Shown: positions 4,808 to 13,533, counted from the stretch's first letter. The stretch: DNA of 15,132 bases from Candidatus Levyibacteriota bacterium (GCA_003173995.1 PRDT01000085.1:1-15132), one strand, 5' to 3'. Made by a program: numbers and translations. Notes: generated from the sequence alone by a model not told the origin.

Positions 4808-5808
4808 TTATACTTACTCGCTAATTCTTTCATAGCTGGGTGATTATCGAATCCCATATCTCTTGTCTGCTCAAAAGCTATCTCTCCGCGTTCGTAACCT
4901 TTATTCATTGATTTATCACCTTTATCCGTATTACCTTTAGCGTAGTGTTCGGCTGCTTCTTTAAAGTGTTCTTCCGCATCCCCATGCGTTTCGGCAGTTT
5001 CGCCGTGCTTAGAAAATGTTCGTTCTTTAGAACTTAATTTAGCATCTTGAGTTTCATGAAAAAATGCCATTCTAGAATGCCTAGATGCCATTTTGTAGGC
5101 ATCTTTTTCGCTGTAACCTAATCCTGGTCTACGACCAGAACCAGGTCCGCCAGCAGACATGGTCTTCTGAGCTAACTTCATAGAATGTTCTGTTGCCTTG
5201 GTACTGATTGCTTGCACCTTGGTTGGAACACCTTGTTCTGCTTCTCCTACTGTAACTTTCTTGAGAGCCTGAGAAGCATTCTGATGATTACGACTTGCGT
5301 TCTGATGAGCTAGCTGTTTGTCTTGCGATTTGGTTGCCTTATTTGACATTCTATCATGATACTTTGCCATGCGGTCGTGGTAATCAACTAGGCCAACAAT
5401 ATTAGCTTTTCCTTTTTCGTCTCTAAAGCCTGGATGTCTATCTGGTTTCCCAAAAGCACCTGCAGATATATTAGTATATCTATTCAAATAATTCGATAAG
5501 TATTTGGCATTATTTCCGTTACCCTTAGTTTCACCATTTTGTCTATGAACCCAATCGCCATTACTTTTAACAGCTATATTATGCTGTCCTTTAGAGTAAT
5601 TTGACCAAACACTATTACGACTATCACCATGCGAAAACTTAAAACCTTTATCAGATAAAAGCTTATGGATCTTAGCATCTGGTGGTTTTCTTCCACCTTC
5701 GGCTTTACGTCCGCTACCGGGACCGCCGGCGTGCAATATTCCGATCGCTATGCGAGTTCCATGAGTAATTAAATTAGATGCTGCAATCGCTTCGTTTAAA
5801 TTTGCCAT
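4804..5808 (-). CDS. Multi-module protein with two GGPGSGR tags, probably virion-linked
   Basis: The 334-residue protein carries GGPGSGR at 28-34 (ILHAGGPGSGRKAEGG) and 220-226 (MSAGGPGSGRRPG). After the first tag comes a module of about 70 residues (IHKLLSDKGFKFSHGDSRNS, then DWVHR, then YLSNYLNRY) with an alpha-beta-beta-beta-alpha pattern similar to one in the protein encoded at 13534-15132. Residues 140-182 (DYHDRMAKYHDRMS, AHQNASRNHQNASQA) form a His/Ala helical module that recurs after the second tag (SRHSRMAFFHETQDAK, HGETAETHGDAEEHFKEAAE), so the protein also repeats itself. Its ATG immediately follows the stop of the 452-residue gene, whose last codons supply the GAGG Shine-Dalgarno. 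Both proteins begin MANL. No enzymatic motif is visible. Role inferred only from position and tag: head-associated or packaged protein. Confidence 0.7.
   Translation of the reverse strand: MANLNEAIAASNLITHGTRIAIGILHAGGPGSGRKAEGGRKPPDAKIHKLLSDKGFKFSHGDSRNSVWSNYSKGQHNIAVKSNGDWVHRQNGETKGNGNNAKYLSNYLNRYTNISAGAFGKPDRHPGFRDEKGKANIVGLVDYHDRMAKYHDRMSNKATKSQDKQLAHQNASRNHQNASQALKKVTVGEAEQGVPTKVQAISTKATEHSMKLAQKTMSAGGPGSGRRPGLGYSEKDAYKMASRHSRMAFFHETQDAKLSSKERTFSKHGETAETHGDAEEHFKEAAEHYAKGNTDKGDKSMNKGYERGEIAFEQTRDMGFDNHPAMKELASKYK
5131..5151 (-). other. GGPGSGR tag copy (second in the 334-residue protein)
   Basis: Codes GGPGSGR at residues 220-226, with SA before and RPG after. The last Gly and Arg codons differ from other copies, so the peptide rather than the DNA is kept. 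Confidence 0.85.
5707..5727 (-). other. GGPGSGR tag copy (first in the 334-residue protein)
   Basis: Codes GGPGSGR at residues 28-34, preceded by LHA and followed by KAEGG. It stands just ahead of the shared GFxF module. Confidence 0.85.
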
Positions 5809-7167
5809 CTATCGTGCCTCGATTTCTTGAATAGAGAAACGAGCCTTTTTTCCATTCTTATGAGCTACTTCATGAATACCTTTTGAAAGAATAGCTGACA
5901 CAGTTCCGTTTCCCATTCTTGTTCTTACTTTGCTTCCAATACTAAATTTTCCAGATGCTTTAATTTCTTTTTCATCATGCCATGTACTAGGATCTTCACG
6001 ATCACCAGAACCATAAAATGCAAACGTCTTTCCAAACTTTGTTTTCTGACTTGTTGCTTTCGAAAGCTGCAAAGTTTGCCACTTGATAAAGTCATGTACA
6101 TTAATCTTTTTCTTTGCTTCGTTAGCAACTATATTAGCTTCACGCACTGCATTGACATACTCACTTGCTTGCAAGCCGTTCGCCATTCCTACCGGAGGTT
6201 GCTGTCCTACTGGCCTATGAGTTCCTTCGGCTATGTCGTATAGATACATCCGGAGGGCGTCTTCTACATTAGTCATTGTACGGATTGGAGGATTATTAAG
6301 TTCCGACGTAGGAGCTCCGAATGTCACAAAGGTTTCTGGAGTAATAACTCCTGAACCTGGGCGTGTTCCTAACGTTCCTACATCAGGATTATTCACCTTA
6401 TCATACGTCATTGATTGTGACATTGTTCGTACATAGTTAATAGTTCCTGCGTTTGGCATAATCGGCATTCCGACTTCTGCACTTATTAATGCTTCTGCCG
6501 TTTTAGCTTTTGTTCCTGCTGTTGATGTTGTCCCTTTTGGAACTTCTGAATATTCTTCGTAAACTCTAACAGGTTTTCCGGCTAAAGCTACATCACGAGA
6601 AACAACATCTACAACATAAGCTTGCTTGTATAGATTAGCATTGCGTGTAAATACAAAGTAATTTTCAAATGGATAAACATCACGAATCCAAGCGTAACTT
6701 CCAGGAGTGCAATCTAATTGCCCAGAACTATTGGAAGGAAACTGCTTAGCTAAAAGCACACGTAGCTTTTCTTGCAGATCATTTAAACTGATAGCATCGT
6801 CGGCTTGTATACTTAATTTTTTAATAGCTTTATCTCCAAGCCATACATTACAAAAGATTTCTTCGTTTGCTTTTAAATTCTCAACTAAATTATGGCCTCT
6901 CTTAATGTATAGCTTAGGCACAAAACCACTGAATGTTTTTCCAATCTGATCTACATTGATATCTAGTACAATAGCATCTCCGTCTTGCTTAGCTGAAGCA
7001 GATAGAGCAATCTTTCTAACTGGAAACTTGACCAAATAAAAACTATTACTCGCACTTGCTTTCAGTTGCAATTCTTTAGGAGTCTTGTAACATTGAATTC
7101 TTTTCGGAGTCTTCTTACGAGTTTTTTCCAATTCTAATGTTCCTAATGTGGCAGCTAAATTAGCCAT
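5809..7167 (-). CDS. Uncharacterised 452-residue phage protein, probably head or head-maturation linked
   Basis: Three regions can be seen. Residues 1-150 are mixed alpha/beta (FYLVKFPVRKIALSAS, DGDAIVLDINVDQIG) without a known motif. Residues 158-205 (YAWIRDVYPFENYFVFTRNA, LYKQAYVV, LAGKPVRVYEEYSEV) resemble a WIxDVYxDYxVY...LYRxxY beta module that accompanies prohead-protease or scaffold proteins in many phages; this is recalled similarity, not a proven match. The middle is Pro/Thr-rich and probably flexible. The C-terminus (FSIGSKVRTRMGNGTVSAIL, 408-427, to the end) looks like a KOW/SH3-type barrel. No protease triad is obvious. The ATG follows GAGGAAAAGGG. It lies directly after the MuF-like gene and before the second tagged protein, which supports a head-assembly role. 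Confidence 0.62.
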   Translation of the reverse strand: MANLAATLGTLELEKTRKKTPKRIQCYKTPKELQLKASASNSFYLVKFPVRKIALSASAKQDGDAIVLDINVDQIGKTFSGFVPKLYIKRGHNLVENLKANEEIFCNVWLGDKAIKKLSIQADDAISLNDLQEKLRVLLAKQFPSNSSGQLDCTPGSYAWIRDVYPFENYFVFTRNANLYKQAYVVDVVSRDVALAGKPVRVYEEYSEVPKGTTSTAGTKAKTAEALISAEVGMPIMPNAGTINYVRTMSQSMTYDKVNNPDVGTLGTRPGSGVITPETFVTFGAPTSELNNPPIRTMTNVEDALRMYLYDIAEGTHRPVGQQPPVGMANGLQASEYVNAVREANIVANEAKKKINVHDFIKWQTLQLSKATSQKTKFGKTFAFYGSGDREDPSTWHDEKEIKASGKFSIGSKVRTRMGNGTVSAILSKGIHEVAHKNGKKARFSIQEIEAR

Positions 7168-7200
7168 CCCTTTTCCTCACAACACATATAGACAAGATTC

Positions 7201-7809
7201 TTATATAATCAAGCTCATTAAACAATCGCAACCTATATGAGCTAAAGGTCCTAAATCTCCTGATGGAAAAGCTTCATCTACTGGAATAGGACCTTCATCT
7301 TCGTTTTCTAAACAAAGTTCACAAGAGTTTTCATTCTGCGTATACCAAGCTTTCTTAACACCGTGCCTTAAACCCCAACCTCTTCTTCTAGATTCAAAGA
7401 ATATTCTAGGACCTTGATCGTCGGCTATTCTTCTACTTCGTTCTTTAGAAGTAGCTACTTTCTTTCCCATAGCTGCTTCTAGTAAACCAAAAGTTATTCC
7501 TGTAGTTCTTATTATCTGAGAAGAAGCAACAAAAGCTTTTTGCCTAACATCAAGCATTAATTGTACTTCGAAACCAGTAGGGGCTTTATAATTACCAATC
7601 TCTTCTAAAGATTTCTTAAAAGAAATACGAGCTATAGTTTGCAAACGATTAGTCAGAATATTCTGAATTAGATTCTTCGATTGCTCTAGTGAAGTCGTGG
7701 ATGGCTCTACTCCATCGTATTGCTGTAATTCTTTATGGATTTCAAGAGCAATACCGTCCATCTCACGACTTACTAGAACATCCTTCCACGGATTAACAGT
7801 TAGTTTCAT
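7201..7809 (-). CDS. MuF-like minor head morphogenesis protein
   Basis: With the ATG at 7807-7809 the product has 202 residues. The C-terminal half carries the signature of phage Mu F-type minor head proteins: RRRGWGLRHGVKKAWYTQNE, then CELC (Cys163, Cys166), PIPVDEAFPSGDLGPLAHIG, and HIGCDC (His191, Cys194, Cys196). The C-x2-C and H-x2-C-x-C pairs would bind zinc. MuF proteins sit in the procapsid near the portal and help DNA packaging or carry effector domains. This copy is short and has only an N-terminal helical part, without a fused toxin domain. A GTG 33 bases upstream would extend it into the preceding gene but has poor Shine-Dalgarno spacing. It is unusual that it follows the holin-like and fibre genes rather than the portal. 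Confidence 0.72.
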   Translation of the reverse strand: MKLTVNPWKDVLVSREMDGIALEIHKELQQYDGVEPSTTSLEQSKNLIQNILTNRLQTIARISFKKSLEEIGNYKAPTGFEVQLMLDVRQKAFVASSQIIRTTGITFGLLEAAMGKKVATSKERSRRIADDQGPRIFFESRRRGWGLRHGVKKAWYTQNENSCELCLENEDEGPIPVDEAFPSGDLGPLAHIGCDCLMSLII

Positions 7810-7810
7810 T

Positions 7811-8065
7811 TTAGTCTGCCGAAAGAGCTTCCTTGATTGCACCTATTGCTGCTAATACAACTCCTGTCCATTTAGCTGTTGGATAGTCTTTGGCTATTGC
7901 AGCAACTATAACACCGACAATAGCCAAACCACGTAATGTACTTTTCGGACTGCTAACAATATTCTTGACCAACTGAATAGCTGCTGGTGTTGGCGGTGGA
8001 TCGTGTGGCAATGGAGCTGGATCATTTGGATCGCGCCTATTGATTGGTTGATTAGGTGTCGACAT
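7811..8065 (-). CDS. Holin-like small membrane protein
   Basis: The 84-residue product has a Pro/Asp/Asn-rich soluble N-terminus (about 1-28, with PLPHDPPPTP) and two hydrophobic segments: about 43-58 (TLRGLAIVGVIVAAIA) and about 64-80 (AKWTGVVLAAIGAIKEA), joined by a short KDYP turn. The segment VSSPKSTLRG before the first helix is like that of many small phage holins. A holin would time lysis by making holes in the inner membrane. A GAGG Shine-Dalgarno lies seven bases before the ATG, inside the end of the upstream membrane-protein gene. No endolysin is visible nearby, so the holin label remains a structural guess. Confidence 0.6.
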   Translation of the reverse strand: MSTPNQPINRRDPNDPAPLPHDPPPTPAAIQLVKNIVSSPKSTLRGLAIVGVIVAAIAKDYPTAKWTGVVLAAIGAIKEALSAD

Positions 8066-8066
8066 A

Positions 8067-8435
8067 CTAGTGCCTCGTTATAGCTGGAACATTTGAGTCT
8101 AAACGCGGCGTTGTGGCTTTGTCTACAATATGACTAACCTGTTTTTCTTCAGCTATATCTTTACCTCTTACTTCTCTAGCTCCATAATAAACCGTCAACC
8201 CTGCTAGCAAAGTAATAATCAACCATTTTATCAATCGCAGATTAGAGTTTATGGAATACATTACAGTTTTCAACCCAGGAGTTTTTTCATCTCCTACAAG
8301 TATCAAACTCATATCTTGTAAATCCGTTTTTAATCTTGATACCTCTAATTTAGTAGCAGTGTTGTCTTTGGTAAGTTCGGCAATTTCGTTCTTTAAGTCC
8401 CTCCAGTCGTCACTGCTTATGTTTACGGTAGTCAT
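8067..8435 (-). CDS. Coiled-coil membrane protein (possible lysis accessory or XhlA-like)
   Basis: The 122 residues divide into an N-terminal coiled coil (about 12-45: WRDLKNEIAELTKDN, TKLEVSRLKTDLQDM), a short GDEKTPGLKTVMYSI linker, one membrane span (about 68-84: LIKWLIITLLAGLTVYY) and a polar C-terminal tail of about 35 residues. Phages commonly have this design next to holins, where it may modulate lysis (XhlA-type) or serve in superinfection exclusion. It is encoded one base ahead of the holin-like gene, which supports joint action. No sequence motif fixes the family. Confidence 0.6.
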   Translation of the reverse strand: MTTVNISSDDWRDLKNEIAELTKDNTATKLEVSRLKTDLQDMSLILVGDEKTPGLKTVMYSINSNLRLIKWLIITLLAGLTVYYGAREVRGKDIAEEKQVSHIVDKATTPRLDSNVPAITRH

Positions 8436-8467
8436 TTGTATCCCAAGGTATAATTTCTAAAATATAT

Positions 8468-11400
8468 CTATTGTGTATATTCTACTGTCACGTTTCCTAT
8501 TGTTGGATTGGTACCACAACCAGATCCTGCTGCATGTTGTGCCCACCAAACAGTACCACTTGCAAAAGTTAAAGTACCGGTCGGTGCTGCGTCGACTGTG
8601 GATGTACTATTAGCTACGTTTACGCAAGCAGAACTTCCTGGTGTGCTTGCTTGTCCAAAACAAATCTGAGGGGCTGTAGAACATCCAACTGCCTGTGTTG
8701 TTACTCTTGCTGTTATTCTTGTTATTGTTATTGCGGCACTTGGATTGTACGGCTGAAAATTAAAACTACCTGTTGCGGATGCTCCGTCCCATCCTGAAAG
8801 TGTTCGATATGCGTTAGTTGCTGTTGCGGTTGGCGATGGACTCCATTTACCTGTACCTGGATCGTGCCAAAGTGTTATCGGTCTTCCTACTGTAGCTGTT
8901 ACTGTGGATGAAAGATTTATATTGCCACTAGTTCCTAAAACAAATGCACCATCAGGAATTAGCGTCACAAAACAACCGGCATTAGATATTGGGCAACCTG
9001 TCGGAACAGTGATTGTGTTTATAGTTGCTGTTCCTGTTACGTGATGTTCACCTAATGTTGGTGCGATAGTTGAAGCTGATGTTATCGATGTTCCTATTGC
9101 AACATACGGCATTCCTTGCGCAGCAAAACCGCCGCCTAAAATAGTTCCGCCAACTTCGAATTGAATACCGCCACTTGCTCTAAGTTGCGTATCTGAACCT
9201 GATTTGAGAAGTGCACCGGTTCCTGAAAGTCTATAAACCGCATCTGAATTTATATCACCGTGAACATCGATTGGAAAACCTGGAGAAAGCTTTCCACCGA
9301 ACCCGACATTAGCACCGAAGATTGCGCTGTTTCCACTGCAACCTCCGAAATAACCTAACCATTCGTTAGTAAGACAAATAGGCTGCGTTCCAACTAATAC
9401 TCCAAGACTATTCGAACCTAAACCTATCAAAGCCTCATCGAAAGCTGTCCACTTACCAGCAGCGCCTCCGGTTGGCGTATAAGTATTTCCAAAGTAGTAA
9501 TCGTAGCTTGGTTGAATACCCATGTTAGCAATTTGAAAACTTCCATAACCTAAAGTTATAGTTGCAGAAGTCTGCGAACCTGGATAATTTGATGTCATTG
9601 TTAAAATGCAGCTGCTAGAAGTGCAGGCTACACCGTTAGGCCATTGCAGATAAAAATAGCAAGGGGATCCACTTGTGCATCCTACTCCGTCAACAATATA
9701 ACCACCTAAGTCATCCCATTTACTTGATGCATCTATTGGGAATGTAATAGTGGCTGCTGTACTTGTCCCGCTAGCTGTTGCTGGCTGCGACATCGTTATT
9801 GATGTTGTTCCACCGCCTGCTGTAATTACAGTATTAGCAGGAACATTAGCTGATGTAATTACCTGACCATTTATTGTTCCGACACCTGTACCTAGCACTG
9901 CACTGTAACTTCCAGCACTAGTTGTGATTGTCGTTGTTACAATAGGAACCGTAATTGTATTTGTGCTAGCTGCTACTGTTCCTGTAAAGCTATATGTATG
10001 ACCGTTGTTAGCTATATCAGAATCATGAACACGAGCATTATAGCAAGTATCATTCTGAATTAAGGCATAGCCGCTACCTGCAATCCCGAGAGTACCTTGA
10101 TAATCGTAACCTACAGCATACTGACAATGAATTGCCGGCGTCGGCGGAGCTATATTAGCAACAGCATTTACACCAGCTTCGATATGAAAATCATTTCCAA
10201 ATGTTAAATTACGTGGCTTGTTAGTTCCAGTTGTATTCTGATGTTGCTGATCGTAAGTTGTAATATCTAAAGCTTCACCGTCAGAGAAAACAAGATTTGC
10301 ACCGCTAAATCCTAAATCGTTGGTTTCATCTGCACCTAAAGAGTTTTGGTTTGGGGACCCAGCGATTGCCATTGCTGCTTGACCTGTAAGATAATCGCCT
10401 GTAGACCATGCGTATATTCCACTCAACGTACTTTCACGCACGAATGTATAGTGATCTGTTAGTGCAGAAGAGTTTACATTATATCCACCAAATAAAAAAC
10501 AAGTACCGACAATCGAATTGCATTGCAAGTTATCATAACGTTCGTGATCGTGACCGTAAATCTGAAAACCTGTAACGCCAGTAAGACCTCGACCTAAACC
10601 ATTATTCGATTGATCTACAATCGTGATATTGTAAAGTGCAGCACCTGTATTCTGTCCTGTTGGCATTGTTAGAGCATTTGGATTTCTTACCAACGAAACA
10701 ACCGGCACACTCATCTGGGCATAGAATTTTGTACTCCACGATCCAGAAACATTAAATGCGATAGGATACTGCGAAGTAACAGTTGCATTCTGCGATAGAG
10801 TAAGCTGACGTCCACCTAAACCTGCACCCCACGAACATGTTGCTGGTACATCTGAAACACTGCTGATTGTTGTTCCGCCTGGAATACCTGCACTGTTTGA
10901 TGTGACACCTAAAACATTTCCACCTACCAAACCTTTGCCGGGATTTACTGCGCAAACAGTAGCTGTTGGAGGGCTACCTTGAACCATACCTGTAAAACTA
11001 ATACCTGGATTTAAAGCTAGCGTTATATTACCACCAGCTACTGAAGCGACAACATTTTCTGCAGGTAAGCCTATGCCTCCAATATTCATTCCTGCCGTTA
11101 AAGCAGGACCTGTTACACCAGAAACAGTTGCACTCAGACTTCCTGCTGTTACATTCAGTGTTCCTGTTGTTCTTGCTGCTCCCCAAACACCCGGTACTGT
11201 AGCTGCGGTGTTATTCTGTGGCTTGACTATACAATTTCTAAATGTTACAGGCCTATCGATAACTATCGGAGTAATAATTGAATATATCTGACTCGGATCG
11301 CATTCTACAATGCTCGGTAAAAGCAATGGAGCATTAGCTATAGCAGCATTCGTCCAAGCTCCCATGTCTTGATTCCCGCCGACTGGACACCACGCAGCTG

Positions 11401-11986
11401 GACTGGAACTTCCACAACCATTAGGATGATAAACACCACCAATCGAAGAAGCAAGAATCGATGGAGCTGTAAATATGCTTGTTAGATTACATTGACCTGG
11501 TGGCGAAGTATTAGCGCAGTTAGGGCCTGGTGCTCCTGGCACTGCGACATAGTTTACACCTGTATTATGCAAAACACTAGCAGCTGTTCCTACGTTGAAA
11601 GATGTGCCGGCAATTATCCATTGATCAGTAACTAATGTATTACCTGACTGATCTGTAAATTTCACATTGTAAGGAATACCTGAAAGCGGATTACCAGGTA
11701 CTTGACCTGGATTAAGGCAATCAGCACCCCATACTTTCGGAGTACCTTGCATTACTCCATTATTTACCAAAATCGGAATTTGCACATTTGGCAAAACATA
11801 AAGCGGACCTCCGCATCCATTTGTTCCTACAACAATTCCTGGCTGAGACAAAGACAACCAAAGCGTTCCAGTAAAAAGCTGATTATTCGCCGTAACTGTT
11901 CCTGTTAAAGTAGTATTCGGCGTTTGTGCATCTACTGTACCTATATAACAAATTATAAAGAGCAAAAAGAGTAGAACTCTTTTCAT
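8468..11986 (-). CDS. Large tailspike/tail-fibre-like protein with signal peptide
   Basis: The 1172-residue protein begins with a Sec signal (MKRVLLFLLFIICYIGTVDA, predicted cut before Gln21). An N-terminal domain (21-135, QTPNTTLTGTV onward) is homologous to that of the next fibre upstream. Residues 225-262 (SIVECDPSQIYSIITP, TFRNCIVKP) begin a beta-helix of the pectate-lyase-like type used by tailspikes. Within it lie inserted Gly/Thr repeats of the form GMxxxGxGIPxxTxVxSVxxxxITLS at about 288-333, 355-410 and 665-748. FPIDVHGDINSDAVYRLSG (904-922) is the stretch typical of fibre shafts that name an oligomer or chaperone boundary, but no S74 peptidase domain follows. The last 110 residues (TITRITARVTTQ to VTVEYTQ) form a beta domain. 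It probably binds or degrades a host glycan. Catalytic residues cannot be assigned by eye. Confidence 0.82.
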   Translation of the reverse strand: MKRVLLFLLFIICYIGTVDAQTPNTTLTGTVTANNQLFTGTLWLSLSQPGIVVGTNGCGGPLYVLPNVQIPILVNNGVMQGTPKVWGADCLNPGQVPGNPLSGIPYNVKFTDQSGNTLVTDQWIIAGTSFNVGTAASVLHNTGVNYVAVPGAPGPNCANTSPPGQCNLTSIFTAPSILASSIGGVYHPNGCGSSSPAAWCPVGGNQDMGAWTNAAIANAPLLLPSIVECDPSQIYSIITPIVIDRPVTFRNCIVKPQNNTAATVPGVWGAARTTGTLNVTAGSLSATVSGVTGPALTAGMNIGGIGLPAENVVASVAGGNITLALNPGISFTGMVQGSPPTATVCAVNPGKGLVGGNVLGVTSNSAGIPGGTTISSVSDVPATCSWGAGLGGRQLTLSQNATVTSQYPIAFNVSGSWSTKFYAQMSVPVVSLVRNPNALTMPTGQNTGAALYNITIVDQSNNGLGRGLTGVTGFQIYGHDHERYDNLQCNSIVGTCFLFGGYNVNSSALTDHYTFVRESTLSGIYAWSTGDYLTGQAAMAIAGSPNQNSLGADETNDLGFSGANLVFSDGEALDITTYDQQHQNTTGTNKPRNLTFGNDFHIEAGVNAVANIAPPTPAIHCQYAVGYDYQGTLGIAGSGYALIQNDTCYNARVHDSDIANNGHTYSFTGTVAASTNTITVPIVTTTITTSAGSYSAVLGTGVGTINGQVITSANVPANTVITAGGGTTSITMSQPATASGTSTAATITFPIDASSKWDDLGGYIVDGVGCTSGSPCYFYLQWPNGVACTSSSCILTMTSNYPGSQTSATITLGYGSFQIANMGIQPSYDYYFGNTYTPTGGAAGKWTAFDEALIGLGSNSLGVLVGTQPICLTNEWLGYFGGCSGNSAIFGANVGFGGKLSPGFPIDVHGDINSDAVYRLSGTGALLKSGSDTQLRASGGIQFEVGGTILGGGFAAQGMPYVAIGTSITSASTIAPTLGEHHVTGTATINTITVPTGCPISNAGCFVTLIPDGAFVLGTSGNINLSSTVTATVGRPITLWHDPGTGKWSPSPTATATNAYRTLSGWDGASATGSFNFQPYNPSAAITITRITARVTTQAVGCSTAPQICFGQASTPGSSACVNVANSTSTVDAAPTGTLTFASGTVWWAQHAAGSGCGTNPTIGNVTVEYTQ

Positions 11987-12020
11987 TAGCGATCCCGTTC
12001 TCTAAATACTAAATAATCTT

Positions 12021-13220
12021 TTATTTTCCAATAGCAATCCAGTAGGCTTCTGTTCCACTACCGTTGTTGTTCACAACAAAACCTGATGTCGAAACATTGC
12101 TGACATAAGTAATTCTATCTGTCGGACCGAACGTTGAAGCTGTTAGTGAATATACCGAAGATGAAAATGGCACATTATAAGAAACCGAAAGAGTACCGGC
12201 ACCGCCAGTTAAACCACTTGTCAAACCCCACTGCATCATTATCCCACCCGGCAAATAAGAGCAGGATGATCCTAAATAACTTCCACATGGATTAGAAGCA
12301 GTGCTTACACTTGAAACTCTACCTTTTGCATCTACAGTAACAGAAGTCGGATTAGTATATGTTCCAGCAGTTCCTACATTCGGTAATCCTACATTTGTAA
12401 CACTAGAACCATTTGCCGCTGATAATGAAGAATCGAAATTCAAAGCTGGCTGTTGAGTTAACGGCGTTCCATTTGCTTGCATTGTTTGATATTCTAATGT
12501 TGGCGTTCCTGTAATTTGCGAATAACTATAATCTCCGGTTGTCGGAGCTACTGCTCCTGATCTACCATTGAATGTTGAAACACCAGCAGATGGAGAACTG
12601 CAATTGGCATTTCCATTAGCTTGAATACCTGTTGCAAAACTGTTGGCTCCTGCACATTGACTCGGTGTTGCTGATAATTGCGAAGCTGTTAATCCTGTCG
12701 TTACACCGTTAAAATTTACCGTACCGTTAAACGTAAACGAAGTACCTACTGGCTGTGTAACCGTTTGACTTGCAGATGGTGCGGCTATAATCGGCGAAGG
12801 AACTGAAACAACAACCGGACCTCCGAAATTCGATGAAACCATGTTACCAATATCTATCGTGTTGTTGAAAGAAACTGGAAAGTACCAATTATCTTGAACT
12901 GTTGCTGTGTTGTTTCCTTTCTTGAATATCTGAGCGTAATATGGAATTGATGGCTTCAAACAAGGCGTTGGAATAAATGATGCAGCTGTTGGCTGAACAA
13001 CACCATTTATTACATTTATTTTCGTTGGACTATTTCCTACCAGTGTCGGCGTTGCTGTACATATATCTAGCACAGATGCTTTCGTTAACTGCACTTGAAT
13101 ATAGCCATTAAATGGAGTTCCATCTTGATACTTAATCGTTCCTGTCAGACTCTGATTTGGCGATTGAGCATGTAGAAAAGCTGGAAGTAAAAACAACCAT
13201 AGCCACTTCTTTAAGCGCAC
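12021..13220 (-). CDS. Tail-fibre-like protein with signal peptide and Gp53-like C-terminal domain
   Basis: The 399 residues begin with a Sec signal (MRLKKWLWLFLLPAFLHA, cut before Gln19), then QSPNQSLTGTI and a domain to about 130 that aligns with the N-terminus of the larger spike, including the two spaced Cys (54 and 87). The middle has standard fibre shaft segments: VSTFNGRSGAVAPTTGDYSY (214-233), ITGTPTLE, and LPNVGTAGTYTNPTSVTVDA with KGRVSSV (279-305). The C-terminus (GGIMMQWGLTSGL, VPFSSSVYSL, SGFVVNN, EAYWIAIGK) matches the gp53-like C-terminal domain of phage tail fibres, with its end WIAIG. The start is GTG, overlapping the upstream gene by ten bases, with GAAGGA eight bases before it. 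It probably is a receptor-binding fibre; the signal peptide is odd for a cytoplasmically assembled virion. Confidence 0.85.
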   Translation of the reverse strand: MRLKKWLWLFLLPAFLHAQSPNQSLTGTIKYQDGTPFNGYIQVQLTKASVLDICTATPTLVGNSPTKINVINGVVQPTAASFIPTPCLKPSIPYYAQIFKKGNNTATVQDNWYFPVSFNNTIDIGNMVSSNFGGPVVVSVPSPIIAAPSASQTVTQPVGTSFTFNGTVNFNGVTTGLTASQLSATPSQCAGANSFATGIQANGNANCSSPSAGVSTFNGRSGAVAPTTGDYSYSQITGTPTLEYQTMQANGTPLTQQPALNFDSSLSAANGSSVTNVGLPNVGTAGTYTNPTSVTVDAKGRVSSVSTASNPCGSYLGSSCSYLPGGIMMQWGLTSGLTGGAGTLSVSYNVPFSSSVYSLTASTFGPTDRITYVSNVSTSGFVVNNNGSGTEAYWIAIGK

Positions 13221-13531
13221 AATGCTAATCCTTCTTTAGCCTGCATGGCTACTTCGACTAGATGATCTATGCTTTTCTGCACTGATTCTTTTTCTTTACT
13301 ATCAACATCTGAAAGACTTACTACATAAGATTTCATTAACGAAAGATCTGTAGCTAATGCTTTAGCATTCGGCACCACACCTTGTAAAATGAATTCTTGC
13401 AGAGTTTTCAATTGTAGATTTTTCTCTGCATTCTGTTCCTTTACCAGATTATAAAATTTCTTTACCAAAGCCCAACCTGCTATTGTTGGACCATATGTTT
13501 CTAAATTAGTACTCACCAATTGATAGGCCAT
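13211..13531 (-). CDS. Small helical protein, unknown (106 residues)
   Basis: Starting at the ATG 13529-13531 the product reads MAYQLVSTNLETYGPTIAGW and is mainly helical: an N-terminal helix with ALVKKFYNLVKEQN, a second with QLKTLQEFILQGVV, and a long C-terminal helix (KEKESVQKSIDHLVEVAMQA). No membrane span. A GAGG Shine-Dalgarno lies a few bases upstream, and the stop of the tagged protein is two bases before the start; a longer GTG start would run into that gene. It stands between the tagged protein and the fibres, where fibre-assembly chaperones or adaptor proteins are often coded, but no family is recognised. Confidence 0.68.
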   Translation of the reverse strand: MAYQLVSTNLETYGPTIAGWALVKKFYNLVKEQNAEKNLQLKTLQEFILQGVVPNAKALATDLSLMKSYVVSLSDVDSKEKESVQKSIDHLVEVAMQAKEGLALCA

Positions 13532-13533
13532 TA

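Noticed and set aside
6341..6370. RPGSG in the 452-residue protein as a seventh tag
   Set aside because: The context GTRPGSGVITPE lacks the leading GGP and trailing R, so only PGSG is shared.
11987..12020. Promoter TTGGAA-17-TATTTA before the tailspike gene
   Set aside because: Only four and three of six bases match the consensus boxes in a very AT-rich stretch, and the gene follows the other fibre gene closely enough for co-transcription.
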